Assembly (NCBI RefSeq): GCF_003626655.1
Contig: NZ_RBAN01000013.1
Location: forward strand, 1-58,278
DNA: 58,278 nucleotides
Reading direction: 5' to 3'
Source of the DNA: Micromonospora costi
GTDB lineage: Bacteria > Actinomycetota > Actinomycetes > Mycobacteriales > Micromonosporaceae
A program made the position numbers and the translations under genes. Shown here in pieces: positions 1 to 8,362 of the stretch. Each line of letters opens with the position of its first letter. Position 1 is the stretch's first letter. The notes beneath the pieces are model-generated. The model was given only the letters and a program-made list of their open reading frames with translations. It was not told the origin of the DNA and did no database searches.

Positions 1-60
1 GTGCATGTGGCTTGTGTCATACTGATTATATGTGTTGTGAGAGAGGAAGGAGGGCGACGT

Positions 61-139
<79 letters not shown>

Positions 140-865
140 CTAGGCCGGGGGTGTGCTGGTGGGCTCCGACGCGCCGCCGGGGGTTGGGTCGGTGTCGCCG
201 GCGGTCGGGGTGGGTGTGGGCTCGGTGTCCGGCACCGAGATCGTGCCGGACGGTGACGGGGTGGTTGTGGGCCCGCCGGTTGGGGACGCGGTCGGTGTCG
301 GCGACACGCTCGGTGTCGGCGTCGGGCTCGGTGTGGGCGACACGCTGGGCGTCGGGGAGGTCGTGGGCGGGTGCGGGGTGGTCCGGGTGGGGTGCGGCAC
401 CGGGGCCGCCGGCCGGTGGGTCGGCCCGGAGCCCGTGACGCTGTGGGCGGCGTCCGGTGCGTCGGGACGCCGAGCCGTGTCGGGCCGATTCGGTCGGCGC
501 AGCGGGAAGTCGGACGACCACTCGCTCACCGCCGACGGGCTGCCGGAGGGCCGGGCGGGCGGGAGGGCCGGCTGGCTGGTCGTCGGGATGGGGACCACCA
601 CCGGGCCGACCGAGGGCGTCGGGATGAACGGGACGCCGCTGTCCGGCAGGGCCGTGCTGCCCACCGTCGCGGAGCCCGCGCTGATGGCCGCGAGGATCGG
701 CATGGACGCCGTGCCGGCCAGCAGCGCCACGGTGAAGAGATAACCCCGCGTGGGCGTCGTGGAGCCGGGGGCGCGGTGGGCGCCCACCACCCGGCGGTAG
801 CCGCCGTTGCCGGTGCGGTGCCGACCGAGCAGCGGCGCACCCGGACCATCGGCTGGCTCGGACAC
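140..865 (-). CDS. Pro/Thr/Ser-rich secreted or membrane-anchored protein
   Basis: 241 residues, GTG start at 865 behind a GAGGGAG ribosome-binding site. The N-terminal ~40 residues are basic, with a glycine/arginine-rich stretch. One hydrophobic segment follows (about residues 42-65, FTVALLAGTASMPILAAISA), which could be a signal anchor. The last ~170 residues are low complexity, with TPSVSPTPSPTPTPS-type repeats, like the wall-spanning stalks of actinobacterial surface proteins. No folded or catalytic domain is recognisable. The stop lies only a few bases from the poly-G tract, so the C-terminus may be an assembly product. Function unknown; a wall-spanning or surface role is inferred from composition only. 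Confidence 0.6.
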   Translation of the reverse strand: MSEPADGPGAPLLGRHRTGNGGYRRVVGAHRAPGSTTPTRGYLFTVALLAGTASMPILAAISAGSATVGSTALPDSGVPFIPTPSVGPVVVPIPTTSQPALPPARPSGSPSAVSEWSSDFPLRRPNRPDTARRPDAPDAAHSVTGSGPTHRPAAPVPHPTRTTPHPPTTSPTPSVSPTPSPTPTPSVSPTPTASPTGGPTTTPSPSGTISVPDTEPTPTPTAGDTDPTPGGASEPTSTPPA

Positions 866-1389
866 CCGCGACTCCCTCTTCGTCGATCGTGGACGGTCCG
901 CGACGCCGGGCGTCGCGGGGATGCGGCAAACCGCCCTTTCTCGGCGATCCGCAGCAGCCAGCCTGACAGCAGTGACGCTCCGTTGGCCAGACCCTTACCG
1001 CGTGTCGACATGCCCATCTGCCCGAACGGTGACGAACCATCACCGGATCGTCGGCGGGCGCGCCACGCGACGATGTTGACAAATGCCGCGAAGCCATCGG
1101 GCCCTCGATGAGCAGGCCGGGCGTACTGTGGGCCCACTCACCTCCTCTGCGAATATGGAGCACGACGGCAACGCAGCCGCGACCTCCGCGCACCCCCGCG
1201 GCAGGCGCGACGGACGCCGGCGCTCCCGAACCGGGTTCGGCCCACCTGAATCCGGCTCACGCCGCGCGGCAACCCCCACCGGGGCTAGGCGCGGCCGCCA
1301 GTAACTTGTCCGGCACCGCCGGGCAGGCACAGGATTTGCGCGGCCGGGTGACCCCCCGGTGCCGACGCAGACACGACAGGGAGAGACGG
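866..1389. other. Intergenic region between divergent genes
   Basis: About 520 bases between a leftward surface-protein gene and the rightward dehydrogenase operon, so promoters for both should lie here. There is a TTGACA hexamer at 1076-1081, but no good -10 at the usual spacing. A short inverted repeat CGGTGA...TCACCG lies near 1027-1044 and a GTGGGCCCAC palindrome near 1128-1137. I see no convincing gene and assign no promoter. Confidence 0.5.
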
Positions 1390-2565
1390 ATGGCAAAGGG
1401 CGACCCCGGGGTCTCCACCCGCAGCAGGCGGGCCGCACCCCGCTCGAGGAAGGGCGCGGCCGGCGACCCGGACCTGGTACAGCTGCTCACCCCCGAGGGT
1501 GAGCGCATCGAGAGCGTCACCGGGCCGGACGGCACCGTGTACCGCGTCGACTTCACCGACGAGGAGTACCGCGGCCTCTACCGCGACCTGGTGCTCGTAC
1601 GGAAGCTGGACGCCGAGGCCACCGCCCTCCAGCGGCAGGGCGAGCTGGGCCTCTGGGCCAGCCTGCTGGGCCAGGAGGCGGCGCAGGTCGGCTCCGGACG
1701 CGCGCTGCGTACGCAGGACATGGTGTTCCCGACCTACCGGGAGCACGGCGTCCTCTACTGCCGGGGCATCGACCCGATCATGCCGCTCGGGCTGTTCCGT
1801 GGCGTCGACCAGGGCGGCTGGGACCCGAACGAGTTCAAGTTCAACATGTACACGATCGTCATCGGGGCGCAGACCCTGCACGCGACGGGGTACGCCATGG
1901 GCGTCGCCATGGACGGCAAGACCGGAGGCGACGAGGGCGAGGCGGTCATCGCGTACTTCGGTGACGGCGCCACCAGCCAGGGCGACGTCAACGAGGCGTT
2001 CGTCTGGGCCAGCGTCTTCAACGCGCCGCTGGTCTTCTTCTGCCAGAACAACCAGTACGCGATCTCCGAGCCGCTGGAGCGGCAGACCCGCGTGCCGCTG
2101 TACCGGCGGGCGGACGGCTTCGGCTTCCCTGGCGTCCGGGTCGACGGCAACGACGTGCTGGCCACGTACGCGGTGACCCACACGGCGCTGGACAACGCCC
2201 GGCACGGGCAGGGCCCGAGCCTCATCGAGGCGTACACCTACCGGATGGGCGCACACACCACCTCCGACGACCCGACCCGCTACCGCATCGCGAGCGAGGT
2301 GGAGGCGTGGCAGGCCAAGGACCCGATCGCCCGGGTGAAGGCCTTCCTGGAGAAGCAGCAGATCGCCGACGCCGACTTCTTCGCCGAGGTCGACGAGCAG
2401 GCCAAGCGCGAGTCGGTGCACCTGCGCGAGCGGGTGCTGGCCATGCCGAACCCCGACCCGAACACCCTCTTCGACCACGTCTATCCCCACGGCTCGCCCC
2501 TGCTCGACGAGCAGCGCGAGCAGTTCAGCAGGTACCTGGAGTCGTTCGAGGGGAGCGCACACTGA
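1390..2565 (+). CDS. pdhA: 2-oxoacid (pyruvate/branched-chain) dehydrogenase E1 alpha subunit
   Basis: 391 residues. The thiamine-diphosphate subunit of a heterotetrameric E1: it decarboxylates a 2-oxoacid and, with E1 beta, passes the acyl group to the lipoyl arm of E2. The ThDP/Mg motif is visible as GDGATSQGDVNEA (about 191-203) followed by the NN pair (220-221). FPTYREHG and the AHTTSDDPTRYR loop are typical of the family. The ATG at 1390 follows GGGAGAGACGG; longer in-frame extensions lack family similarity. It overlaps the next gene by one base (TGATG). Actinobacterial members are labelled either pyruvate or branched-chain (bkdA); sequence alone does not settle the substrate. Confidence 0.93.
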   Translation: MAKGDPGVSTRSRRAAPRSRKGAAGDPDLVQLLTPEGERIESVTGPDGTVYRVDFTDEEYRGLYRDLVLVRKLDAEATALQRQGELGLWASLLGQEAAQVGSGRALRTQDMVFPTYREHGVLYCRGIDPIMPLGLFRGVDQGGWDPNEFKFNMYTIVIGAQTLHATGYAMGVAMDGKTGGDEGEAVIAYFGDGATSQGDVNEAFVWASVFNAPLVFFCQNNQYAISEPLERQTRVPLYRRADGFGFPGVRVDGNDVLATYAVTHTALDNARHGQGPSLIEAYTYRMGAHTTSDDPTRYRIASEVEAWQAKDPIARVKAFLEKQQIADADFFAEVDEQAKRESVHLRERVLAMPNPDPNTLFDHVYPHGSPLLDEQREQFSRYLESFEGSAH

Positions 2566-3554
2566 TGGCCACGGAGACGCTCACCATCGGCAAGGCCCTC
2601 AACACCGGCCTGCGCCGCGCCCTCGAGAACGACCCCAAGGTCGTCATCATGGGCGAGGACGTCGGCAAGCTCGGCGGTGTCTTCCGGATCACCGACGGGC
2701 TCCAGAAGGACTTCGGCGACCAGCGGGTGATCGACACCCCGCTGGCCGAGTCCGGCATCATCGGCACCGCGATCGGCCTGGCCATCCGCGGCTACCGGCC
2801 GGTCTGCGAGATCCAGTTCGACGGCTTCGTCTACCCGGCGTACGACCAGATCGTGTCGCAGGTGGCGAAGATGCACTACCGCTCGCGCGGCAAGCTGCGG
2901 ATCCCCATGGTGATCCGGATCCCGTTCGGCGGTGGCATCGGCGCGGTCGAGCACCACTCGGAGTCGCCCGAGGCGTACTTCTCGCACACCGCCGGTCTCA
3001 AGGTCGTCTCCTGCGCGAACCCGCAGGACGCGTACGTGATGATCCAGCAGGCGATCGCGTCGGACGACCCGATCATCTTCCTGGAGCCCAAGCGGCGCTA
3101 CTGGGAGAAGGGCCCGGTCGAGTTGGACGCGCCGCTGGCCGACGCGTACCCGCTGCACGCGTCCCGGGTCGTCCGGCCCGGCACCGACGTGACGCTGCTG
3201 GCGTACGGGCCGATGGTGCGGACCTGCCTGGACGCGGCGAGCGCCGCGGCCGAGGACGGCCGCGAGCTGGAGGTCATCGACCTGCGCACGATCTCCCCGC
3301 TGGACCTCGGCGTGGCGTACGAGTCGGTGCGGCGCACCGGCCGGGCCGTGGTCGTGCACGAGGCGCCGTCCAACGTGGGCCTGGGCGCCGAGATCGCCGC
3401 CCGGATCACCGAGGAGTGCTTCTACTCGCTGGAGTCCCCGGTGCTGCGGGTGACCGGCTTCGACACCCCCTACCCGGCCGCCCGGGTGGAGGAGGAGTAC
3501 CTGCCTGACCTCGACCGGGTGCTCGACGCCGTCGACCGCACCTTCGGCTGGTGA
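2565..3554 (+). CDS. pdhB: 2-oxoacid dehydrogenase E1 beta subunit
   Basis: 329 residues. Transketolase-like partner of E1 alpha that completes the ThDP site and docks E1 to E2. Family signatures include MGEDVGKLGGVFRIT near residue 28 and FGGGIGAVEHHSESPEAYF near 122. The LEPKRRYW segment and the C-terminal transketolase domain (FDTPYP near the end) are also present. The start overlaps the pdhA stop as TGATG, implying translational coupling. The stop overlaps the E2 start as GTGA. Length matches the family. As with E1 alpha, a pyruvate or a branched-chain oxoacid could be the substrate. Confidence 0.94.
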   Translation: MATETLTIGKALNTGLRRALENDPKVVIMGEDVGKLGGVFRITDGLQKDFGDQRVIDTPLAESGIIGTAIGLAIRGYRPVCEIQFDGFVYPAYDQIVSQVAKMHYRSRGKLRIPMVIRIPFGGGIGAVEHHSESPEAYFSHTAGLKVVSCANPQDAYVMIQQAIASDDPIIFLEPKRRYWEKGPVELDAPLADAYPLHASRVVRPGTDVTLLAYGPMVRTCLDAASAAAEDGRELEVIDLRTISPLDLGVAYESVRRTGRAVVVHEAPSNVGLGAEIAARITEECFYSLESPVLRVTGFDTPYPAARVEEEYLPDLDRVLDAVDRTFGW

Positions 3555-5041
3555 GCGGCATGTCCCGGATCAAGGAATTCAACCTGCCCGACCTGGGCGA
3601 GGGCCTGACCGAGGGCGAGATCCTCTCCTGGCTCGTGAAGGTCGGCGACGTCATCGAGCTGAACCAGCCCATCGTCGAGGTGGAGACGGCCAAGGCGGCC
3701 GTGGAGATCCCGGCGAAGTGGGCCGGCCGGGTGCAGACGATCTTCCACCCGGAGGGCACCACGGTCGAGGTCGGCACCCCGATCATCGCGATCGACACGG
3801 ACCCGGACGCGGGGCCGCTGGACACGCCGCCGTCCCCGGGTCAGCCGGCCGGCGACGCGCCCACCCCGTCGGCGGCCGCGCTGGCCGCCGTCGAGGTCGC
3901 GCCGGCCGAGGGCATGGTCGAGCCCGGCCTGATCGGTGGCGCGGCCCCGGGTGGCCGGACGGCGGTGCTCGTCGGCTACGGCCCGCGTACCACCGCGGCC
4001 AAGCGCCGGCCGCGCAAGGGGGCCGTCCCGGCGCAGGCCACCGCGGCTCCCGCGCAGGCTCCGGCGGCTCCGGCGCAGGCCCCCACGGCTCCGGTGCCGG
4101 TCGCGCCGCCGGCGCCCGCCGTCGCGCCGGGCACCAACGGTCACGGCGGTACGGCCGGCGTGCTGGCCAAGCCGCCGGTGCGCAAGCTCGCCAAGGACCT
4201 GGGTGTCGACCTCGGCACGCTGACCGGTTCGGGCCCGCTCGGCTCGATCACCCGGGAGGACGTGCAGCGGGCCGCGGCCGGGTCGGCGGTCGAGCCGGCC
4301 GCGCTCGCCTCGCCGGTCACGGCCGCCGCGAGCTTCGGCGCGGACCGCGAGCAGCGCATCCCCGTCAAGGGGGTACGCAAGCTCACCGCCGAGAACATGT
4401 CCCGCTCGGCGTTCACCGCCCCGCACGTGACGGAGTTCCTGACCGTCGACGTCACGCGGGCCATGAAGGCGTTGGACCGGCTCCGCGACCGGCGCGAGTG
4501 GCGCGACGTCCGGGTCTCGCCGCTGCTGCTGGTCGCCAAGGCGGTCCTGCTCGCGGTGAAGCGGCACCCGATGGTCAACTCGACCTGGGCGGGCGACGAG
4601 ATCGTCGTCAAGGAGTACGTCAACCTGGGCATCGCGGCGGCCACCGAGCGCGGGCTCATCGTGCCGAACATCAAGGACGCCGGCCGGCTGTCGCTCCGCG
4701 AGCTGGCGGACGCGCTGACCGACCTGGTGCAGACGGCGAAGGCCGGCCGCACCTCGCCGGCCGACATGTCCGGCGGCACCCTGACCATCACCAACGTCGG
4801 CGTGTTCGGTGTCGACACCGGCACGCCGATCCTGCCCCCGGGCGAGTCGGCGATCCTGGCCTTCGGCGCGGTCCGGGAGATGCCCTGGGTGCACAAGGGC
4901 AAGGTCCGGCCGCGGCAGGTCACCACGCTCGGCCTCTCCTTCGACCACCGGATCATCGACGGTGAACTCGGGTCGAAGTTCCTCCGCGACGTCGGCGACT
5001 TCCTCACCGACCCGGAGGCGGCACTGCTCGCCTGGACCTGA
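3551..5041 (+). CDS. pdhC: Dihydrolipoamide acyltransferase E2
   Basis: 496 residues. Core acyltransferase that moves the acyl group from lipoate to CoA. Domains in order: one lipoyl domain (about 6-82, lipoylated lysine in VETAKAAVE at ~48); a long Ala/Pro linker with QAPAAPAQAP repeats; a peripheral subunit-binding domain (about 204-242, VRKLAKDLGVDL...GSITREDV); and the catalytic domain (about 265-496) with SFDHRIIDGELG near 462, carrying the HxxxDG active-site motif. It starts at GTG 3551 overlapping the previous stop; ATG 3560 is an alternative. No E3 gene is adjacent, so a shared lipoamide dehydrogenase encoded elsewhere is inferred. Confidence 0.94.
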   Translation: MSGMSRIKEFNLPDLGEGLTEGEILSWLVKVGDVIELNQPIVEVETAKAAVEIPAKWAGRVQTIFHPEGTTVEVGTPIIAIDTDPDAGPLDTPPSPGQPAGDAPTPSAAALAAVEVAPAEGMVEPGLIGGAAPGGRTAVLVGYGPRTTAAKRRPRKGAVPAQATAAPAQAPAAPAQAPTAPVPVAPPAPAVAPGTNGHGGTAGVLAKPPVRKLAKDLGVDLGTLTGSGPLGSITREDVQRAAAGSAVEPAALASPVTAAASFGADREQRIPVKGVRKLTAENMSRSAFTAPHVTEFLTVDVTRAMKALDRLRDRREWRDVRVSPLLLVAKAVLLAVKRHPMVNSTWAGDEIVVKEYVNLGIAAATERGLIVPNIKDAGRLSLRELADALTDLVQTAKAGRTSPADMSGGTLTITNVGVFGVDTGTPILPPGESAILAFGAVREMPWVHKGKVRPRQVTTLGLSFDHRIIDGELGSKFLRDVGDFLTDPEAALLAWT

Positions 5042-5061
5042 CCGGTCCACCGCACCAGCGA

Positions 5062-5101
5062 CGGCCGGTGTGCCAGGGGTTAACCCCCGGCGCACCGGCC
5101 G
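5062..5101 (+). terminator. Hairpin after the dehydrogenase operon
   Basis: A 13-bp stem (CGGCCGGTGTGCC paired with GGCGCACCGGCCG, one G-U pair) around a 14-base loop, 21 bases after the E2 stop. There is no T-tract, as is common for terminators in high-GC actinobacteria. Confidence 0.7.
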
Positions 5102-5262
5102 TGTCCGTTGGGCGACAGAAACGTCGGCCGCGAACCCCTGTCGCCTTTGATTGTTAGGCCGGTGTCGTAGCTCACCTAATAATCGATGGAAGTTGGAGGC
5201 GTCTTGCGGTTGAATAGAGACATCAAGGGGCCGACAACCGAATAGCCAGGAGGAGACCCACG

Positions 5263-5400
5263 ATGAGCATGATCGACCGGATCAGGACCCGCCGCGACGC
5301 CAACCGCCGCGCCCGCGCCATCGAGCACGCGCTGCGCTCGGCGAACTCGCCGGCCGTCCGCGAGGAGATCCTCGCGATCGCCCAGCGTCACATGAGCTGA
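5263..5400 (+). CDS. Small basic 45-residue protein of unknown function
   Basis: Short reading frame MSMIDRIRTRRDANRRARA... ending QRHMS, preceded by a strong AGGAGGAG ribosome-binding site 7 bases upstream of the ATG. The N-terminal half is rich in Arg and would form an amphipathic helix. The C-terminal half is a second, more acidic helix. It is isolated between two terminators and has its own AT-richer leader (5150-5250), so it looks like a monocistronic gene. Codon third positions are strongly G/C, as in neighbouring genes. No family recognised; a nucleic-acid-binding or ribosome-associated role would be a guess from charge only. Confidence 0.7.
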   Translation: MSMIDRIRTRRDANRRARAIEHALRSANSPAVREEILAIAQRHMS

Positions 5401-5748
5401 CGCACCACGACGTTCCTCATCTCCTCCAGATCGATGACCCGCCCGGGTGCTCCGGGCGGGTCATCGGCGTTTCACGCCCATTGGCACCGGGATTCCACCT
5501 AGCCGCAGCGCCCGGTACGGTGGGCTTCGGTCGTCGCCCCGCGATCGATCCGGACGGGCCGAGCCGATAGAAGCGGTTCGACATCGCCCGGCCACGGGGA
5601 GTGACGACCGGTGCTCCCCGGAGGCCGTAGACGGTCACCGGATACGGTGCGGGGAGCCCGGCACGGCCGGTACGCCGGCAACGCCGGCAGCCCTGCCGAG
5701 TGGACCGATCGGCACCGGCGGCCGACATGTGATGGAGGAGGCGCACCG
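5401..5748. other. Intergenic region with terminator and leader
   Basis: 348 bases between the 45-residue gene and the LppU-like gene. It starts with a strong hairpin (5433-5465) and ends with a GGAGGAGG ribosome-binding site at 5734-5741. In between I see no gene and no promoter I would defend. An inverted-repeat-like pair around 5610-5660 (GCTCCCCGG ... CGGGGAGC) could fold the leader. Confidence 0.5.
5433..5465 (+). terminator. Perfect hairpin terminator
   Basis: A perfect 14-bp stem GATGACCCGCCCGG / CCGGGCGGGTCATC with a 5-base loop, 32 bases after the stop of the 45-residue gene. A short GTTTC follows. This isolates the small gene from the next one. Confidence 0.85.
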
Positions 5749-8232
5749 ATGACGTCCGAGGGCCCGCACCACCCCGGCCACGAGCCGGACGAGGTGTCGC
5801 CGGGCGCCGGCGGACCGGCGCCGTACGGCGACCGTCCGGCGCAGCCGGGCAACGGCTACGGCGCCGCCGGCCCCGACCTGGGCTGGGCGCCCCCGCCGCA
5901 GGCAGGATCCCCCAACCCGTCCGCCCCGGCCTGGGCGGCGCAGCAGGACCAGCCCCCCGCGTGGGGCGCGGCGCAGCCACCGCACGCCGCGGAGCAGGCG
6001 CAGCCCGCCGCATGGGGCACGCAGGCCGCACCGCAGCCCGCCTGGGGCGCCGCCGAGCAGCCCGGCGCGACGCGACCCGGCGCGGCCGAGCAGCCCGGCT
6101 GGGCGCAGGCCCAACCGGGCGCGGCCGAGCAGCCGGCCTGGGCGCAGGCCCAGCCCGCCGCGCGCGGCGCGGCACAGGTGCCGGCGCCCGCGGCGGCACA
6201 GTCGTGGCACCAGGACGACCCGGCCCGCTCCGGCGGGTGGGGGCAGCAGGAGGCCGGCGGCACGCCGCCACAGGACGAGCAGGCCGCCCCGGGCTGGCCG
6301 CAGCAGGGCCAGGCGAACGGCGGCTGGGCCGCGGGCGCGCACCCGGAGGAGCCGGCGAACGGCGGCTGGGCCAACGGCGCCGGTCAGGAGGGCGGTGCCG
6401 CCTGGGGTGGCGCCCCGCAGCAGAACGACCAGCCGGCCTGGGCGCCGGCCGAGCCGGCGGCACCGGCGTGGGCGCAGGCCGAGCCGGGCGCCCGCGGTGC
6501 CGCGCAGGTGCCGGCGGCGGACGACCCGGCGCGCTCCGGCGGCTGGGCCGCCCCGCAACAGGACGCGGGCGGCGGCTGGCCGGCCGGTGCCGGTCACCAG
6601 CCGAACGAGGCGGCGCAGCCGACCGCATGGGGTCCCGCCGCTGCCACGCCCGACGACCGGCCGCGGCAGCCCGACTGGGTTCTCGGCCAGGACCAGGAGC
6701 GGTCCCCCGACGACACCGGCTCGGCCGGCTGGGGCGACCCCGCCGCCGATCCCAACCGCTCGGGCGGCTGGGCGTCCGAGCCGGGCACCGCGCCGGCACG
6801 GGCCAGCGCCTCGGTGCCGGGCGCGGACAACCCGCCCCAGTGGAACGCCGGCGACCGGCCCGCCGTCCCGGACGTGGAACCGTGGGGGGCCGGCGAGGCG
6901 TGGGGCGCCGGCGGGGACTCCGCCCCGGCGGCGCGCGCTGCCGAGGAGACCCCGATCTACCAGCCCGGCCCCGCGCCGGGCATCTCACCGGCCAACGCCG
7001 TGCCGCTGCCCCCGCAGGAGCAGCGGGTGCCGGGCGCCAGCCTGGCCGCCGCCCCGCCGGCCGACTACGTGCCGCCGGCCGAGTTCCCGCCGCCGGCCAC
7101 GTACGGCGCGGCTGCCGGCCAGCCCGGTGAGCGGGCCGACTGGTCGCCCGCCGACGCGGGCGGCCCGGCGTACGAGGCGGAGCAGGGCGGCTGGGGGCAG
7201 CAGCCCGCGGCCCGCTCCGACGAGCCGTCCTCGCCGGCCGGCCCGGTGGTGCCCGCACCGCGCACCTCGCCCGAGTCGGGCGGACCGCTCGCGGACGCGA
7301 CCGGCCGGGCCACGGCGAGCGCCGCCGTGCCACTGGCCAGCCGGGTCATGCCCCCGGCCGACCAGGCCGCGCCGCCCACGGGCTCGCCCGCGCCGCAGCC
7401 CCGGGTGTACGGCCGCCCCGCCCGCCCCGAGACGGCCGACGAGCCCGAGCGGTCCGAGCCGGACGGGTACGGCGCCGAGCGCCGGCCCGAGCCGGGGCCG
7501 GAGTCGCCCTTCGACGACCGCATGCAGCAGCCGCCGAGCGGCTACGCCGAGCACGCCCCGGCCACCTCGGGTCCGCCGGCCCCTCCGGCGTTCCCTCCGG
7601 GCATGCCGTCCTTCGCCGACGCCCCGCACAGCAACCGCCCGGTCAACGGGGTGCGCCCGCACCCCGGCGCCGAGCGCCCGAACGACCCGTTCGGGCCGCC
7701 ACCCGGCGAGCCCGGGATGGCCGGCGTGCCGGCGGGTTACGGCCCGCCCCCGGTGCCCGAGCCCGCACACACCAGCGCCTTCCCGCCCGCCTTCCCGCCG
7801 CCGCCCCAGCAGCAGCCCACGCCGTCCTGGGCGCAGAACGAGCCGGTGGGCGACCAGAACCGGTTCGACGCGTTCAAGCCGGACGAGGAGCCGAAGACCG
7901 AGGCGCCGACGCCGAAGGTCCGCAACGGGCGGGTGCTGGCCGCGGTGCTGACCGCCGCCGTGCTGATCCTGGCCGTGCCACTCGGCCTGCTCTTCCTGCT
8001 CGGCAAGGTCGGCGGGAGCCAGGAGCCGTCCTTCGACCCGGCCGTGGGCACCTGCGTGAAGAAGGCGGGCGAGGGCGCCGCGCCGGCCGAGTGCGGCGAG
8101 GCGGGCGCGTTCACCGTGGTCTCGAAGGTCGACCACAAGGACAAGTGCTCCGACCCGGCCCAGCCGCACGTGGTGCTGCCGGGCGACGGGCCGAACCGGG
8201 TGCTCTGCCTGAAGCCGGCAGCCACCCAGTAA
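5749..8232 (+). CDS. Long low-complexity membrane protein with LppU-like C-terminal domain
   Basis: 827 residues, starting at ATG 5749 behind GGAGGAGG. About 720 residues of Ala/Pro/Gly/Gln/Trp-rich, apparently disordered sequence come first. Spaced tryptophans recur in AWAQAQP, GGWGQQ and ARSGGW units. One transmembrane helix follows (about 727-752, VLAAVLTAAVLILAVPLGLLFLLG). A ~65-residue outer domain with four spaced cysteines (GTCVKK, AECGEA, DKCSDP, VLCLKP) resembles the LppU/SCO3897 family of streptomycetes. Topology is cytoplasmic N-terminus and small exported C-terminus. Repeated Trp in a disordered tail suggests multivalent protein binding or condensate formation; this is inference. 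Confidence 0.75.
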   Translation: MTSEGPHHPGHEPDEVSPGAGGPAPYGDRPAQPGNGYGAAGPDLGWAPPPQAGSPNPSAPAWAAQQDQPPAWGAAQPPHAAEQAQPAAWGTQAAPQPAWGAAEQPGATRPGAAEQPGWAQAQPGAAEQPAWAQAQPAARGAAQVPAPAAAQSWHQDDPARSGGWGQQEAGGTPPQDEQAAPGWPQQGQANGGWAAGAHPEEPANGGWANGAGQEGGAAWGGAPQQNDQPAWAPAEPAAPAWAQAEPGARGAAQVPAADDPARSGGWAAPQQDAGGGWPAGAGHQPNEAAQPTAWGPAAATPDDRPRQPDWVLGQDQERSPDDTGSAGWGDPAADPNRSGGWASEPGTAPARASASVPGADNPPQWNAGDRPAVPDVEPWGAGEAWGAGGDSAPAARAAEETPIYQPGPAPGISPANAVPLPPQEQRVPGASLAAAPPADYVPPAEFPPPATYGAAAGQPGERADWSPADAGGPAYEAEQGGWGQQPAARSDEPSSPAGPVVPAPRTSPESGGPLADATGRATASAAVPLASRVMPPADQAAPPTGSPAPQPRVYGRPARPETADEPERSEPDGYGAERRPEPGPESPFDDRMQQPPSGYAEHAPATSGPPAPPAFPPGMPSFADAPHSNRPVNGVRPHPGAERPNDPFGPPPGEPGMAGVPAGYGPPPVPEPAHTSAFPPAFPPPPQQQPTPSWAQNEPVGDQNRFDAFKPDEEPKTEAPTPKVRNGRVLAAVLTAAVLILAVPLGLLFLLGKVGGSQEPSFDPAVGTCVKKAGEGAAPAECGEAGAFTVVSKVDHKDKCSDPAQPHVVLPGDGPNRVLCLKPAATQ

Positions 8233-8243
8233 CCGCACGGACA

Positions 8244-8285
8244 CGCCGGCGGGGCCACGCACGACCGTGGCCCCGCCGGCGTTTT
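8244..8285 (+). terminator. Strong intrinsic terminator
   Basis: A perfect 16-bp stem (CGCCGGCGGGGCCACG with CGTGGCCCCGCCGGCG) and a 6-base loop, followed directly by TTTTT. This is the most classical Rho-independent terminator in the window. Confidence 0.93.
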
Positions 8286-8362
8286 TCCGTGATCCACAGG
8301 TGTGATCCACCCCGCCCTGGGTACCGCCGGGCGCCGCCCCCGCGGTCCGGCAGACTGGGCAC

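Noticed and set aside
1076..1110. TTGACA at 1076 as the dehydrogenase operon promoter
   Set aside because: No acceptable -10 hexamer at 16-19 bases, and the distance to the start codon is about 300 bases.
3470..5095. Long open frame antisense to the E2 gene
   Set aside because: Arg/Gly/Asp-rich shadow translation typical of high-GC DNA. The plus-strand gene has all family motifs and operon overlaps.
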